This document shows, piece after piece, positions 55,474 to 63,668 of a stretch of DNA of 64,000 bases. The stretch lies in contig NZ_JAUOPE010000001.1 in the NCBI RefSeq assembly GCF_030546755.1, forward strand, positions 1 through 64,000. Reading direction: 5' to 3'. This DNA is from Colwellia sp. 1_MG-2023. Its GTDB lineage: Bacteria > Pseudomonadota > Gammaproteobacteria > Enterobacterales > Alteromonadaceae. Every line of letters starts with the position of its first letter. The stretch's first letter is position 1. Below the pieces are notes generated by a model. The model searched no databases and was not told the DNA's origin. It worked only from the letters and a program-made list of their open reading frames with translations. Both the position numbers and the translations under genes were made by a program.

Positions 55474-55976
55474 TGTTGATGGCCTGTTTCGTTGTAGTAG
55501 TTAACAATTTTGTATTGCTCAATGAATTCTACTATTTCTGAACAAACTAGCGACGGTACACATAGCCTTCCCAACATTTCATTGGCAATTTGCATAATTA
55601 AGACGAATTCACGCGTCTTTTGAAACTCTCCAAGAATTAGTCTGGCTTTCTTGTCATATCGGAGGTTAATTGCAATTTCAACAGCTTCAAACATGTAAGC
55701 TTGTGACATTTCATAAGAAACAATAGGCCAGGTTGGCCATCGATGTGGATATAGTGAAGCGGCAAATCGAAAGCACGAGATTGGGCAAGAAATATTAGCA
55801 AAAATATTGATTATGACTTGTGCATCAACTGTTGGCTTTATCAACTCTATTTCATTAAACATTGAAGAGGAAATAATGCACCTTTTCCCATCAGATTCTT
55901 GCATTTTTTCTTGAAAAAGTTTTTCGCACTCCTCTGCAATGTTTTCATTCAATCTACTTAAATCAATACTTAACAT
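55470..55976 (-). CDS. Unknown helical protein, second gene of coupled operon
   Basis: 168 aa, no recognised family and no export signal. The sequence is predominantly helical with a central PHRWPTWPIVSYEMSQAY segment and several Cys (ISCPISCFRF). Its start codon shares a base with the upstream stop (TAATG) and its stop overlaps the next start (ATGA), so the three proteins are probably made in fixed ratio and may form a complex. Nothing identifies an activity. Confidence 0.6.
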   Translation of the reverse strand: MLSIDLSRLNENIAEECEKLFQEKMQESDGKRCIISSSMFNEIELIKPTVDAQVIINIFANISCPISCFRFAASLYPHRWPTWPIVSYEMSQAYMFEAVEIAINLRYDKKARLILGEFQKTREFVLIMQIANEMLGRLCVPSLVCSEIVEFIEQYKIVNYYNETGHQQ

Positions 55977-56515
55977 TATAAGCCACCTTCCGAATCTAGC
56001 TCGGCAATCACTTTAATGTCAGATGCCAATCTCACCTCTCCTGTCAACCTCAAGCAGAGCTTTGTCGCTCCTACTAAAGTAAGTGTCGGACAATAAAGAA
56101 AACACTTATTATCTAAATCAAGCTCAGCCCTGCCACTTTGTCTGCATTTGATATTTACAAATTCATTAAGTTTTAACTTTCCAATAGTTTCTTTTCCAGC
56201 GATATCATAAATTACAAGTTCAATCCTAAACTCCTCGCCAAGCACTAAATTTGCATTTATTGATTCAACTAAAACGAGTCGAGGTCCGTATACTAAAGGG
56301 TAATCGAATACAGATTTTTTAACTTCCTTTGATATTCTTCTGTAAGCTGTATAACAACTTAGCTCTGCAATTTCTACAAGGTCACTATGCTCAAATCCAC
56401 TGGTATATATTTTATCCTCGTTAGCACGATAAAGTTTCAAAAACATATCAACAACATTGACGCATTCATTTTTAGGAAACTCATCTATTTCAATTAACAT
56501 AAATCTTAAAAACAT
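55976..56515 (-). CDS. Unknown protein, first gene of coupled operon
   Basis: 179 aa, no recognised family. Residues 1-75 look helical (VVDMFLKLYRANEDKI, SCYTAYRRISKEVKKS); residues 85-175 look beta-rich (RLVLVESINANLVLG, FRIELVIYDIAGKETIGKLKL, TKLCLRLTGEVRLAS). A second Met (residue 6, before LIEIDEFP) is an alternative start. It is separated by about 317 bp, containing direct repeats, from the recombinase module and transcribed in the same direction. Confidence 0.6.
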   Translation of the reverse strand: MFLRFMLIEIDEFPKNECVNVVDMFLKLYRANEDKIYTSGFEHSDLVEIAELSCYTAYRRISKEVKKSVFDYPLVYGPRLVLVESINANLVLGEEFRIELVIYDIAGKETIGKLKLNEFVNIKCRQSGRAELDLDNKCFLYCPTLTLVGATKLCLRLTGEVRLASDIKVIAELDSEGGL

Positions 56516-56832
56516 AACAATATCCCAGAAAAAAAATCAACATAAGAAAATAAATAGACCACAACAAGCAATAGATCAAGTTACTGATAAATATAACTAT
56601 TTAGCTTTTTTGTTGTTATTAAAACATGTCATCAGGAGAGAGTTTTAATTGCTTTATTATGTTGCAATGTATTTTGTTATTATGTGGTGTTATTACATGG
56701 AAGTGATATAGAAGCTGTATTATATTGCAATGTATTTTATATATTTTGAGTAGCGATTTACCTAGATAATATGAGGGGAGCTTGATCATCCCTGATTTTC
56801 ACTAAATAGAAATGAGATAACCCTTTATTCAC
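56516..56832. other. Non-coding spacer with direct repeats between recombinase module and cargo
   Basis: No gene is supported. It holds two 25-bp direct repeats (56651 and 56714; described separately) with very AT-rich flanks, and probably the promoter of the three-gene operon starting at 56515. A possible weak hairpin AGGG/TCCCT near 56772-56792 might end the recombinase transcript. Confidence 0.5.
56648..56738 (+). repeat. Direct repeats, candidate recombination sites
   Basis: Copy 1 at 56651-56675 and copy 2 at 56714-56738 match at 23 of 25 positions (GCTTTATTATGTTGCAATGT and GCTGTATTATATTGCAATGT lead each), 63 bp apart. Copy 1 also contains the inverted pair ATTGC-N11-GCAAT (56648-56668), a shape typical of tyrosine-recombinase core sites. 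Its first 16 bases recur at 63977-63992. Confidence 0.6.
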
Positions 56833-57390
56833 TTATTTCTTTAGTTGTCGTTGTAAATCGAGAGGAAGCTGGCTCAAGAGCAAGTTCAATGTTTCTCTTA
56901 CATTGAAACACTCAAGCTTCCTTACTCGATCACGAAGATCTTGAACATCTTCAACTAATTCTCCTTTTTTCTTACTTCTAACACCTTTCTTCCTTATTCT
57001 GGACAGCTGCTTTTTTTGTTCCGTCTTATGTGTATCAAGAAGATCCGAGTTAACATCATTAAAGAACCTTAGAAGATGTCTACTGAATGACGAAGCATTA
57101 AAAATACTTTGAGCAGAAATTCCTACAACTTTAGATACTTCCGACTTCTTAATCTGGTATATGCTTTTGGCCGTCTTATTGTCAGCAACTTTGCCTAATG
57201 ATTTTATGCTTACTTCCTTCTCAGCTTTTAACGCCAAAATAGCTTCCCACGCCTTCCTTGTAGTATGCGCCTTGTCGTTACTAAGCCAAATTGGAATTGC
57301 GTCCTTTCCTGGTTCCTTTGAGTGTTCTGGATCTTCCAAGCTATTCAAAAATTCATCAGACATCAACTCATCCAAATCCCTGTCAGACAT
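56833..57390 (-). CDS. Small helical accessory protein of recombinase module (TnpC/GmtX-like position)
   Basis: A 185-aa, highly charged, alpha-helical cytoplasmic protein. After an acidic start (SDRDLDELMSDEF) there is a helix-turn-helix-like stretch (KSEVSKVVGISAQSIFNAS), then a strongly basic coiled-coil-like region (KTEQKKQLSRIRKKGVRSKKK to LVEDVQDLRDRVRKLE). Similar small coiled-coil DNA-binding proteins follow the recombinases in Tn554-type elements (TnpC), and a third small partner exists in Gamma-Mobile-Trio elements (GmtX). Its start overlaps the preceding gene by eight bases, so it belongs to the operon. Function in site selection or recombination directionality is inferred. Confidence 0.65.
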   Translation of the reverse strand: MSDRDLDELMSDEFLNSLEDPEHSKEPGKDAIPIWLSNDKAHTTRKAWEAILALKAEKEVSIKSLGKVADNKTAKSIYQIKKSEVSKVVGISAQSIFNASSFSRHLLRFFNDVNSDLLDTHKTEQKKQLSRIRKKGVRSKKKGELVEDVQDLRDRVRKLECFNVRETLNLLLSQLPLDLQRQLKK

Positions 57391-60163
57391 ATTGAACTTC
57401 CTCTTCAGCGAGTTTTGTTTCTATATTGCTAATTGCTCTTTCAATAACGTTGAGAATTTTAATTACACTTTCGGCATTACTTTCATTTTGTAACTCTCTT
57501 AGTCTTCTATATCCTGATTTCAAAATTGGCAAATGAGACTCAATCATAAACCCCATGACATGCTCCTGTAGCGCTTCTTTTACAAAAGGTTGAACAGTCA
57601 TCCAAATCCCCTTTAGATTACCTTCTGTTATAAGAGCGTTTGTACACCCTAAACAAAATGTAGGCTTGGCGTTATACTGATTAACATCCCCAAACTCAGA
57701 ACACTTAGCCCGGCTTTCAGACCCTTCCCGCGGAATACAGGTGGCAAAGTGTGAGGAGTTGATAGATATTACACGCCCAGATATATGCTCTTTCAAAGCG
57801 CGAAGCTCATCCGATGTGATAGCCTTAGTAAGACTAGCTGCTTTACTAACAAACCGTGAAAAACCACCAAGATACATACTACCAATTTCTATATTTTCTA
57901 CTAGTAAGTTGTCGACGATGGAGTTCAGCACTTTCGCACGAGCCACCTTGAGTAGATCACTTGCCTCTTTATTGCGTAAATATGCCATAAAAAACGAGTT
58001 GTCCATATGACAGAATTGGTGTCGTATTGCCGCTCCTACATCGCCTTGGTACCTAGTCAAAACGGCCTCAGCCCAAATATGTCGGAATGCGTGTGGTGTT
58101 GGATAGCGCACTCCCCGCAAAAGCTCTGTGGATATATCACTCATTGCTTTGACGTCTAGGTTGATAATATCTGACCGCAGCCAATTTTTTGTTTCCGTTG
58201 AAAGATATTCATTGGCTATTTGTTCATGTTCAGGATCAGAAATACAGCCATTGTGATGAAATTCTAATAAGGATGCTTTGAATTTACTTTGCCTCTTCCC
58301 ACCAAACCCCGTGCAATTGATTCTAACAATGTCTTTTCTAACCTCTTCACAAGTATTCAAGAGGTGTTTAGCCCTAGCACTAGATAAATCATACTTTGAA
58401 CTTAATTTTATTAGTGTTTCATTTTCCTGCTGGGTTAAATTCGATCTCCCCGGTTCCGATAATTTCTTTAACTCAATAATTTCTTGGAAAGGTTTATATC
58501 GCCTTACAAAGGCCTCCCAGTTGAGTCTGACACGAGTCTCTATGATTGCTCCAGACTCATTGCTTGCCACAGTACCTTTTTGACTTCCCGTCATAGTATA
58601 CAAACAAGGGGCTCCTTCTGGAGGTTGAAAAAGTTCATTGAGCTGAGCCGCTATTTGATAGCATTGTGACGTGATTTCACGGTCTATTTTGGTTTTGCTA
58701 TTTGTTTTAGGTACTACCCATTTGAGCTTAAATCGAAAAGGTACATGAGAGTTATCTAATATGTCCAAGTTTTGTTGCGCATGAATTGCACTCAATGGAA
58801 ATCCAAACTCACTCTTACGATACCCTAACCACGCCACCATAAGACTTGTCATAGCACCTGAAACACGCTCAAACTCTCTTAGCAACTGTCTGTAAGTTAT
58901 CTTTGCTTTTTGCTCAACCAACTCATTAAACCAATTATTCAGTGAGCTAAGAAAAGCACTTTCAATTAACATGCCTTCTTTTAAAACATTCGACATCAAT
59001 GAATAAACATCATTGGCAGTAACCGCATTTAAACTCTTGTTATCTATTTCAGTTTTATTCAGTGAGCTAAGATACGACTCCCAAACCGCTTCTGGAACTT
59101 TAGTTGTCTCAATAGGATAATATTTTTGTAGCATTAGAATTCGAATGACTTCGACAGCATCAAACCGCAACTCTAATCCTAGAGCCTTTACCACTTTATA
59201 AATATTTTCTTCTTGAAGCGATTGCACTTTTTCAAAATGACTTTTGTATTCATTAAACAACGATTTTTTAAAAGTGCTATTTACCTCATTAGTAGAAAGG
59301 CAGGTTTTTCCATACTTCCCATTGTGAGGCTCAAAAGAGCCATCAATTGTTTGAACGAAAACCTTAGTTATATGAGATAAACTGTTGTTTTTTCTTCTAT
59401 CTAGCTCAAGCTTTTTCCAGGTCAACTTCAGTGCTCGCTGACAAACCAAAGTGTAAAAATAGTCGGAATCATGCACTTGCCTCAAAAAGTCAACATAGTA
59501 TTGCCCAAGCTCAAGAGTTAGGAAGTTGTAACTGCCCCCTTGTTTGTATTCATTAAGGGTAATCCCCATTACAGCACGGCAAGCACAGTCTAAAACAGCT
59601 TCGACTTTTCTTACGGTTAAGCCATTATCTATTACTCCTGTGATCCCCTGAGACTGAAGACTATTTCTATTGTTGATAATATTGAAATTGCCGTACGTCC
59701 CATTGTAAGCCATTGGCGATAGACGAGAAAAAACACCTTTATCATTTATATTTTCAGTTAGATAGCTGAGATGGAATGCTTCTATATTATTTGATGACAA
59801 TGATTTATCACCTTGACCTTTTAGAAAATACGCCATATGTACCAATATCCCATAAACACCATAAAGTGCCCCAAGGGATCGCGGCATAATACTGTTAATA
59901 ACAGCAAGTTTTGCGTACTCTTTAATTGAAAGCGAATAACAACCTACCTTAAGGGTCACTGTGGCAATGTTTTCATCTTTCAGTAATGGCATATCAAATA
60001 TTGAGAAATTTAGCTCTATAGCACCTTTAGAAGGATGTTTAAAATAGAGGACATCAGAAAACAAATTACCGCGTTCTGAAATAAAGGCGTCATTGGCTAA
60101 TAATTTTTTATTTTGATCTTTCCAAAATTCGCTAAGTTCTGATTGAACCTGATAAAGTTTCAT
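57383..60163 (-). CDS. Large tyrosine recombinase with C-terminal Cys4 cluster
   Basis: 926 aa. The catalytic domain of a tyrosine recombinase (DNA_BRE_C fold) is recognisable between about residues 435 and 735: box I Arg449 in LGYRKSEF, His691-x-x-Arg694 in PHAFRHIWAE, His719 in FCHMDNSF and nucleophile Tyr728 in MAYLRN. An insertion of about 150 residues separates the motifs. Near the C-terminus Cys809, Cys821, Cys837 and Cys840 (the last two in FCLGC) suggest a zinc ribbon. The first 430 residues are not recognised and may bind DNA. It lies 12 bp after the 758-aa gene and overlaps the next by eight bases. It possibly corresponds to GmtZ of Gamma-Mobile-Trio elements; this is from memory. 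Confidence 0.8.
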   Translation of the reverse strand: MKLYQVQSELSEFWKDQNKKLLANDAFISERGNLFSDVLYFKHPSKGAIELNFSIFDMPLLKDENIATVTLKVGCYSLSIKEYAKLAVINSIMPRSLGALYGVYGILVHMAYFLKGQGDKSLSSNNIEAFHLSYLTENINDKGVFSRLSPMAYNGTYGNFNIINNRNSLQSQGITGVIDNGLTVRKVEAVLDCACRAVMGITLNEYKQGGSYNFLTLELGQYYVDFLRQVHDSDYFYTLVCQRALKLTWKKLELDRRKNNSLSHITKVFVQTIDGSFEPHNGKYGKTCLSTNEVNSTFKKSLFNEYKSHFEKVQSLQEENIYKVVKALGLELRFDAVEVIRILMLQKYYPIETTKVPEAVWESYLSSLNKTEIDNKSLNAVTANDVYSLMSNVLKEGMLIESAFLSSLNNWFNELVEQKAKITYRQLLREFERVSGAMTSLMVAWLGYRKSEFGFPLSAIHAQQNLDILDNSHVPFRFKLKWVVPKTNSKTKIDREITSQCYQIAAQLNELFQPPEGAPCLYTMTGSQKGTVASNESGAIIETRVRLNWEAFVRRYKPFQEIIELKKLSEPGRSNLTQQENETLIKLSSKYDLSSARAKHLLNTCEEVRKDIVRINCTGFGGKRQSKFKASLLEFHHNGCISDPEHEQIANEYLSTETKNWLRSDIINLDVKAMSDISTELLRGVRYPTPHAFRHIWAEAVLTRYQGDVGAAIRHQFCHMDNSFFMAYLRNKEASDLLKVARAKVLNSIVDNLLVENIEIGSMYLGGFSRFVSKAASLTKAITSDELRALKEHISGRVISINSSHFATCIPREGSESRAKCSEFGDVNQYNAKPTFCLGCTNALITEGNLKGIWMTVQPFVKEALQEHVMGFMIESHLPILKSGYRRLRELQNESNAESVIKILNVIERAISNIETKLAEEEVQYV

Positions 60164-60175
60164 TTTTCACTCCAT

Positions 60176-62452
60176 TTATGTTTCATGAAAAACACTTACT
60201 GACAAACCCGAGCGCAGCATATTCTGGAAGAGTTCTTCTCCGTCGTTCAGTGACCTCTTACTCAATTTCGTCAATACTCGTTCCATCCACTCAACATTTG
60301 AAAATACAGTCTGATAAAGGAAATCAGGATTAGCACCAAGCAACTTTTTGTAGTGTTTTCTAAATTCATGCAAGTAATTAAGAATTTTGAAGGCCGTTAC
60401 TTTACTGTCCAATACATAAATTGGTTGAAATACATCCTCTTTGTTACCCGATAATGCCAATATACCAACCTCATTAATCTTTCCTTTTCCTTGCTCCGTT
60501 ACTATTTTTAAGCGAGACAATATTTCACCTGTTTTGTATGAAATGGCTTCTGCAACATTTCCAAATTCATAATTAAAAGCAGCTTTTGCTTTATCTCGTT
60601 CCTTACCACTCAATTCATCAAAACTTATATCGTAAACATTATTTATCAGGTCCTGCATGATGCTCCGTGTGATACGGCCGGCTGAATTCATAAACTCTTC
60701 GTTGTCGGGACCAAGATAGTGTAACTTCTCTGTATTGTTTGTATGTGAGTTACGATTTATCAAATAATGCAATGTATAAGGATCACTAAATGCATGAACA
60801 GCAGAGTTCTTTATTGCTTGCAATGTGAGGATATTTAAATGGCTTGGAGTTTCTGACTCTAAAACTAATGTTTGTCGTTGTTCAATGCTGTAGTCTTTTG
60901 GATTTGAGACTATGTTACCCGTATGCTTGCCAAATGAGATAACAGCATTGAGTGCCGTCGGTATTGCTAGAGGTAACTTTCCGTTTTGTCTGTGAGCAAT
61001 GGAAAGTTGTTCACTCATAAATGGTAGTTGTAATATTGCATTAAAAAGCCCGCATCGGCCATCTAATGTAGATGAAAGTGTTGGTCGAGTGTCTCCGATA
61101 TTTTCACTTACCTTAAAGATATTTTGATTTAGAAGAGTTAATAATGCTCGACCTTCCAATTTTCGCACAGATAGAGTTCTTGTGTTGTGAACCGCATTTG
61201 ACCTTCCTTTAAAGTACTCACATTCAATGTGCGTTACTCGCGTCCCTACTTTTAGTAATCGAAATGAGCGTTTTGATAGTTTGGGAATATCACTTGGTTG
61301 CACAGTTAAACTTGCCATTAACCAATGAAACATCCATACCTCTATGGGAGTAATTGGTATTGGCGCATTGCTGTCTGCCAACTGTTGCAATAATTCAAAA
61401 GAAAAAAACTCCCCCTTTAACAGAGCTTTAAAAGTTTTGTCAGTAAACCAATTGGAGAATCGCTTACTGTGGCGAACCTTAGTACAAAACGCATCATTGA
61501 GACTGCTCCTGCTATCGAGGCCTTGTCGAACTAGATCATAGTTTTTTCGGTTTGTGACATTGGACAACAGAATAAAATCTATAGCATTGGTTAAGTAAGC
61601 CCCCTTTTCATTCCCATCGTGATACTTACACAACAACTCATAAATACACTTCCCTATAACTGTTTTTCTTTGAGACCTCGTCAAATTTTTAGAATTTTGA
61701 AAATTAAAATCATTTGCAGAAAAGCCACTGTCATTTAGAAATTTCCTTAGCGCCAATTTAGCCTTATATGACTCAATAATTAAAACAGAAGCTGTAGCTC
61801 TTAAAGATTTAATTGTTAATTTGGCTGAAGCCAAAGTTAAATATAGTTGATTTCCAATACCGACTTTGTCACTACGCAACCAGTCCAATGCACCAAAATA
61901 GCTAGCGATTGATATTTGTTGCTTATTAACATTTGGGCTGATTTTTGTCTTTCTTAACTCAGCCAAATAGCTTGCTTCTTCGGCTAACAGTGAAGACACA
62001 AATTTCTGATACTGATACGCATAGCAAAATAAGCTTTTAACTGCCTTTAATTCACTATTACCGCCATGGCTCTGCCGTTTATCAAACATATAAGACTCGT
62101 ATTCTTTTAGGGCCGAATATCGATTAGATATCTTGGTACTATTCATCCAACACACAAGAAAGTGCACTGCTGAATTAACCAATCTTTTCGCAGTTGCAGG
62201 TGCGAACTCATCTGTATAAGCGTAATTAATAGCAGCGATGCAGAGCCGAAAGAGCAAAGTTTTGTCTTTATCTTCAGTGAACTTAAGTTGCAAGTGACGT
62301 GCTGGTAAACGCTGTTCTGCGGGGATAATTATCGATGTATTATTTAAAGGTAATACAAACGAAGTTACACTCTGTTTATTTGAAAAATCCTTAAGAATTT
62401 GCTGTTCCAAATAAACTGATCCAGCATCAAAGTTGTTGTTTAATTCATCCAT
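60176..62452 (-). CDS. Degenerate tyrosine-recombinase-like protein
   Basis: 758 aa, operon-linked between two clear tyrosine recombinases (start overlaps the previous gene by eight bases). The layout is recombinase-like but the catalytic residues look lost: the box I position reads MASLTVQPSDIPKLSKRS with no Arg, the hairpin that follows (TRVTHIECEYFKGRSNA) is present, and the HxxR box is replaced by LTLQAIKNSAVH; the terminal SHTNNTEKLHYLG resembles the His...Tyr end. I read it as a structural, non-catalytic subunit, or a very divergent enzyme. No other domain is recognised in residues 1-300. Confidence 0.6.
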   Translation of the reverse strand: MDELNNNFDAGSVYLEQQILKDFSNKQSVTSFVLPLNNTSIIIPAEQRLPARHLQLKFTEDKDKTLLFRLCIAAINYAYTDEFAPATAKRLVNSAVHFLVCWMNSTKISNRYSALKEYESYMFDKRQSHGGNSELKAVKSLFCYAYQYQKFVSSLLAEEASYLAELRKTKISPNVNKQQISIASYFGALDWLRSDKVGIGNQLYLTLASAKLTIKSLRATASVLIIESYKAKLALRKFLNDSGFSANDFNFQNSKNLTRSQRKTVIGKCIYELLCKYHDGNEKGAYLTNAIDFILLSNVTNRKNYDLVRQGLDSRSSLNDAFCTKVRHSKRFSNWFTDKTFKALLKGEFFSFELLQQLADSNAPIPITPIEVWMFHWLMASLTVQPSDIPKLSKRSFRLLKVGTRVTHIECEYFKGRSNAVHNTRTLSVRKLEGRALLTLLNQNIFKVSENIGDTRPTLSSTLDGRCGLFNAILQLPFMSEQLSIAHRQNGKLPLAIPTALNAVISFGKHTGNIVSNPKDYSIEQRQTLVLESETPSHLNILTLQAIKNSAVHAFSDPYTLHYLINRNSHTNNTEKLHYLGPDNEEFMNSAGRITRSIMQDLINNVYDISFDELSGKERDKAKAAFNYEFGNVAEAISYKTGEILSRLKIVTEQGKGKINEVGILALSGNKEDVFQPIYVLDSKVTAFKILNYLHEFRKHYKKLLGANPDFLYQTVFSNVEWMERVLTKLSKRSLNDGEELFQNMLRSGLSVSVFHET

Positions 62453-63668
62453 TATTCACAACTTCCCTTAATAAACGCTCACGCAAGCCGCAAGAATGAA
62501 TATATCTTTTAGTTACTTCTCCAGCATGTCTTGAATCTACTTTATGTCCTAGACGCCGGGCAGTCTCTATATAGACAGAAGACGTTGTTGTTATTGTTTC
62601 GTACTTTTTATTAGCTCCCTCGCAAGATTCATAAAAAAAGTCAGTTCCAAACGAATGTCTTAAGTGGTGATATTTACTTCCGGAAGTAATCTCCTGGACA
62701 TTTACATAAAACTCGGGTTCTACTTGAATCTTACGTTTTAATTTATCTCTAATTTTCCTAAAAGTATCCGAGCCATATGCTTTAGATATGCACTGACCAA
62801 AGGAGTTAGGAGCTGAAGATACTAAAAGGTGATTTGAATCAGATTTTGGCCTCTCAATCTCATAGTATTCTTTCATCTTGCTCAATAATTCTCTGGGAAT
62901 ATAGAGCACTCGTTCTCTGCCATATTTAGTATAAATTGAAGGTAGTGTGTATTTGAATTCAAGTTGTTCAGAATTTGTTTCATAAAGCTCAAATAACGTT
63001 AAAAGACCGCTGTGATATTTTTGGTTCGCTTTATAGGCGTTTAGTAAAAAACCTTGATTTTCCTTTGTTCGGCAACCTAACTCTCCACCATTTCTTAACA
63101 CTATCTCCTCAAGCAATGACTCTGCATTCCTATAAAATAGCTGACGAGTCTGAGGTAAAAGATATTTAACAGCTAGATCGCCTTTATTGTTATTTCGAGC
63201 TGTTTCTCGAAAGGAAGATTTTATGCCTACTTTCTTTTTTCTGACTTTAAAAAAATAGAAAAGCCAGTCATAGTATGCCGTTAATGAATTAACAGCTTGA
63301 TTGGCAACAAACTCACTACTTTCGCATTCACCAATCAAATATTCGTTGATGTATTCGTTAATAACTTCATTTGGCAAAGCTGTATGAGTAGGTAAAGTAA
63401 CTAGGCTACTATCTTCATATTCACTAACCCATTCAAGAAATCTCCCTAAATGATTAGTAATTTTGTAACCAGCATCAGCTCCTATTTCATTCTCGAAAAA
63501 AACTTCCTCTTTTAGCTTCGTATCACTATTGAGCCTAACCTCGAAATCAATTCTTACTCCTGAAAGCTGCGTATACCTAGCGAATAAACATGGCAATAAC
63601 AAAGGGGTGTTTGTTTCATCTAAATAAACATAGTGTTTGTTAAAATCTGAATCATTGAACCTTCGCAT
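62445..63668 (-). CDS. Tyrosine recombinase (integrase), GmtY/TnpA-like
   Basis: 407 aa, the first gene of the module and a complete tyrosine recombinase. An N-terminal SAM-like core-binding region (about 60-150) is followed by Arg200 in LGCRTKENQGF, the basic hairpin IYTKYGRERVLYIP (Lys248), His334-x-x-Arg337 in KYHHLRHSF, His375 in RRLGHK and the nucleophile Tyr389 in EVTKRYIHS. It probably performs strand exchange for the element, alone or with the 926-aa protein. Size and order (recombinase first, large partners, small helical protein last) fit both Tn554-type and Gamma-Mobile-Trio modules. Confidence 0.85.
   Translation of the reverse strand: MRRFNDSDFNKHYVYLDETNTPLLLPCLFARYTQLSGVRIDFEVRLNSDTKLKEEVFFENEIGADAGYKITNHLGRFLEWVSEYEDSSLVTLPTHTALPNEVINEYINEYLIGECESSEFVANQAVNSLTAYYDWLFYFFKVRKKKVGIKSSFRETARNNNKGDLAVKYLLPQTRQLFYRNAESLLEEIVLRNGGELGCRTKENQGFLLNAYKANQKYHSGLLTLFELYETNSEQLEFKYTLPSIYTKYGRERVLYIPRELLSKMKEYYEIERPKSDSNHLLVSSAPNSFGQCISKAYGSDTFRKIRDKLKRKIQVEPEFYVNVQEITSGSKYHHLRHSFGTDFFYESCEGANKKYETITTTSSVYIETARRLGHKVDSRHAGEVTKRYIHSCGLRERLLREVVNNG

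Noticed and set aside
56833-63668. Assignment of the module as Tn554.
   Set aside because: Tn554 has three proteins of about 361, 630 and 125 aa; here four proteins of 407, 758, 926 and 185 aa are present, so only a general resemblance can be claimed.
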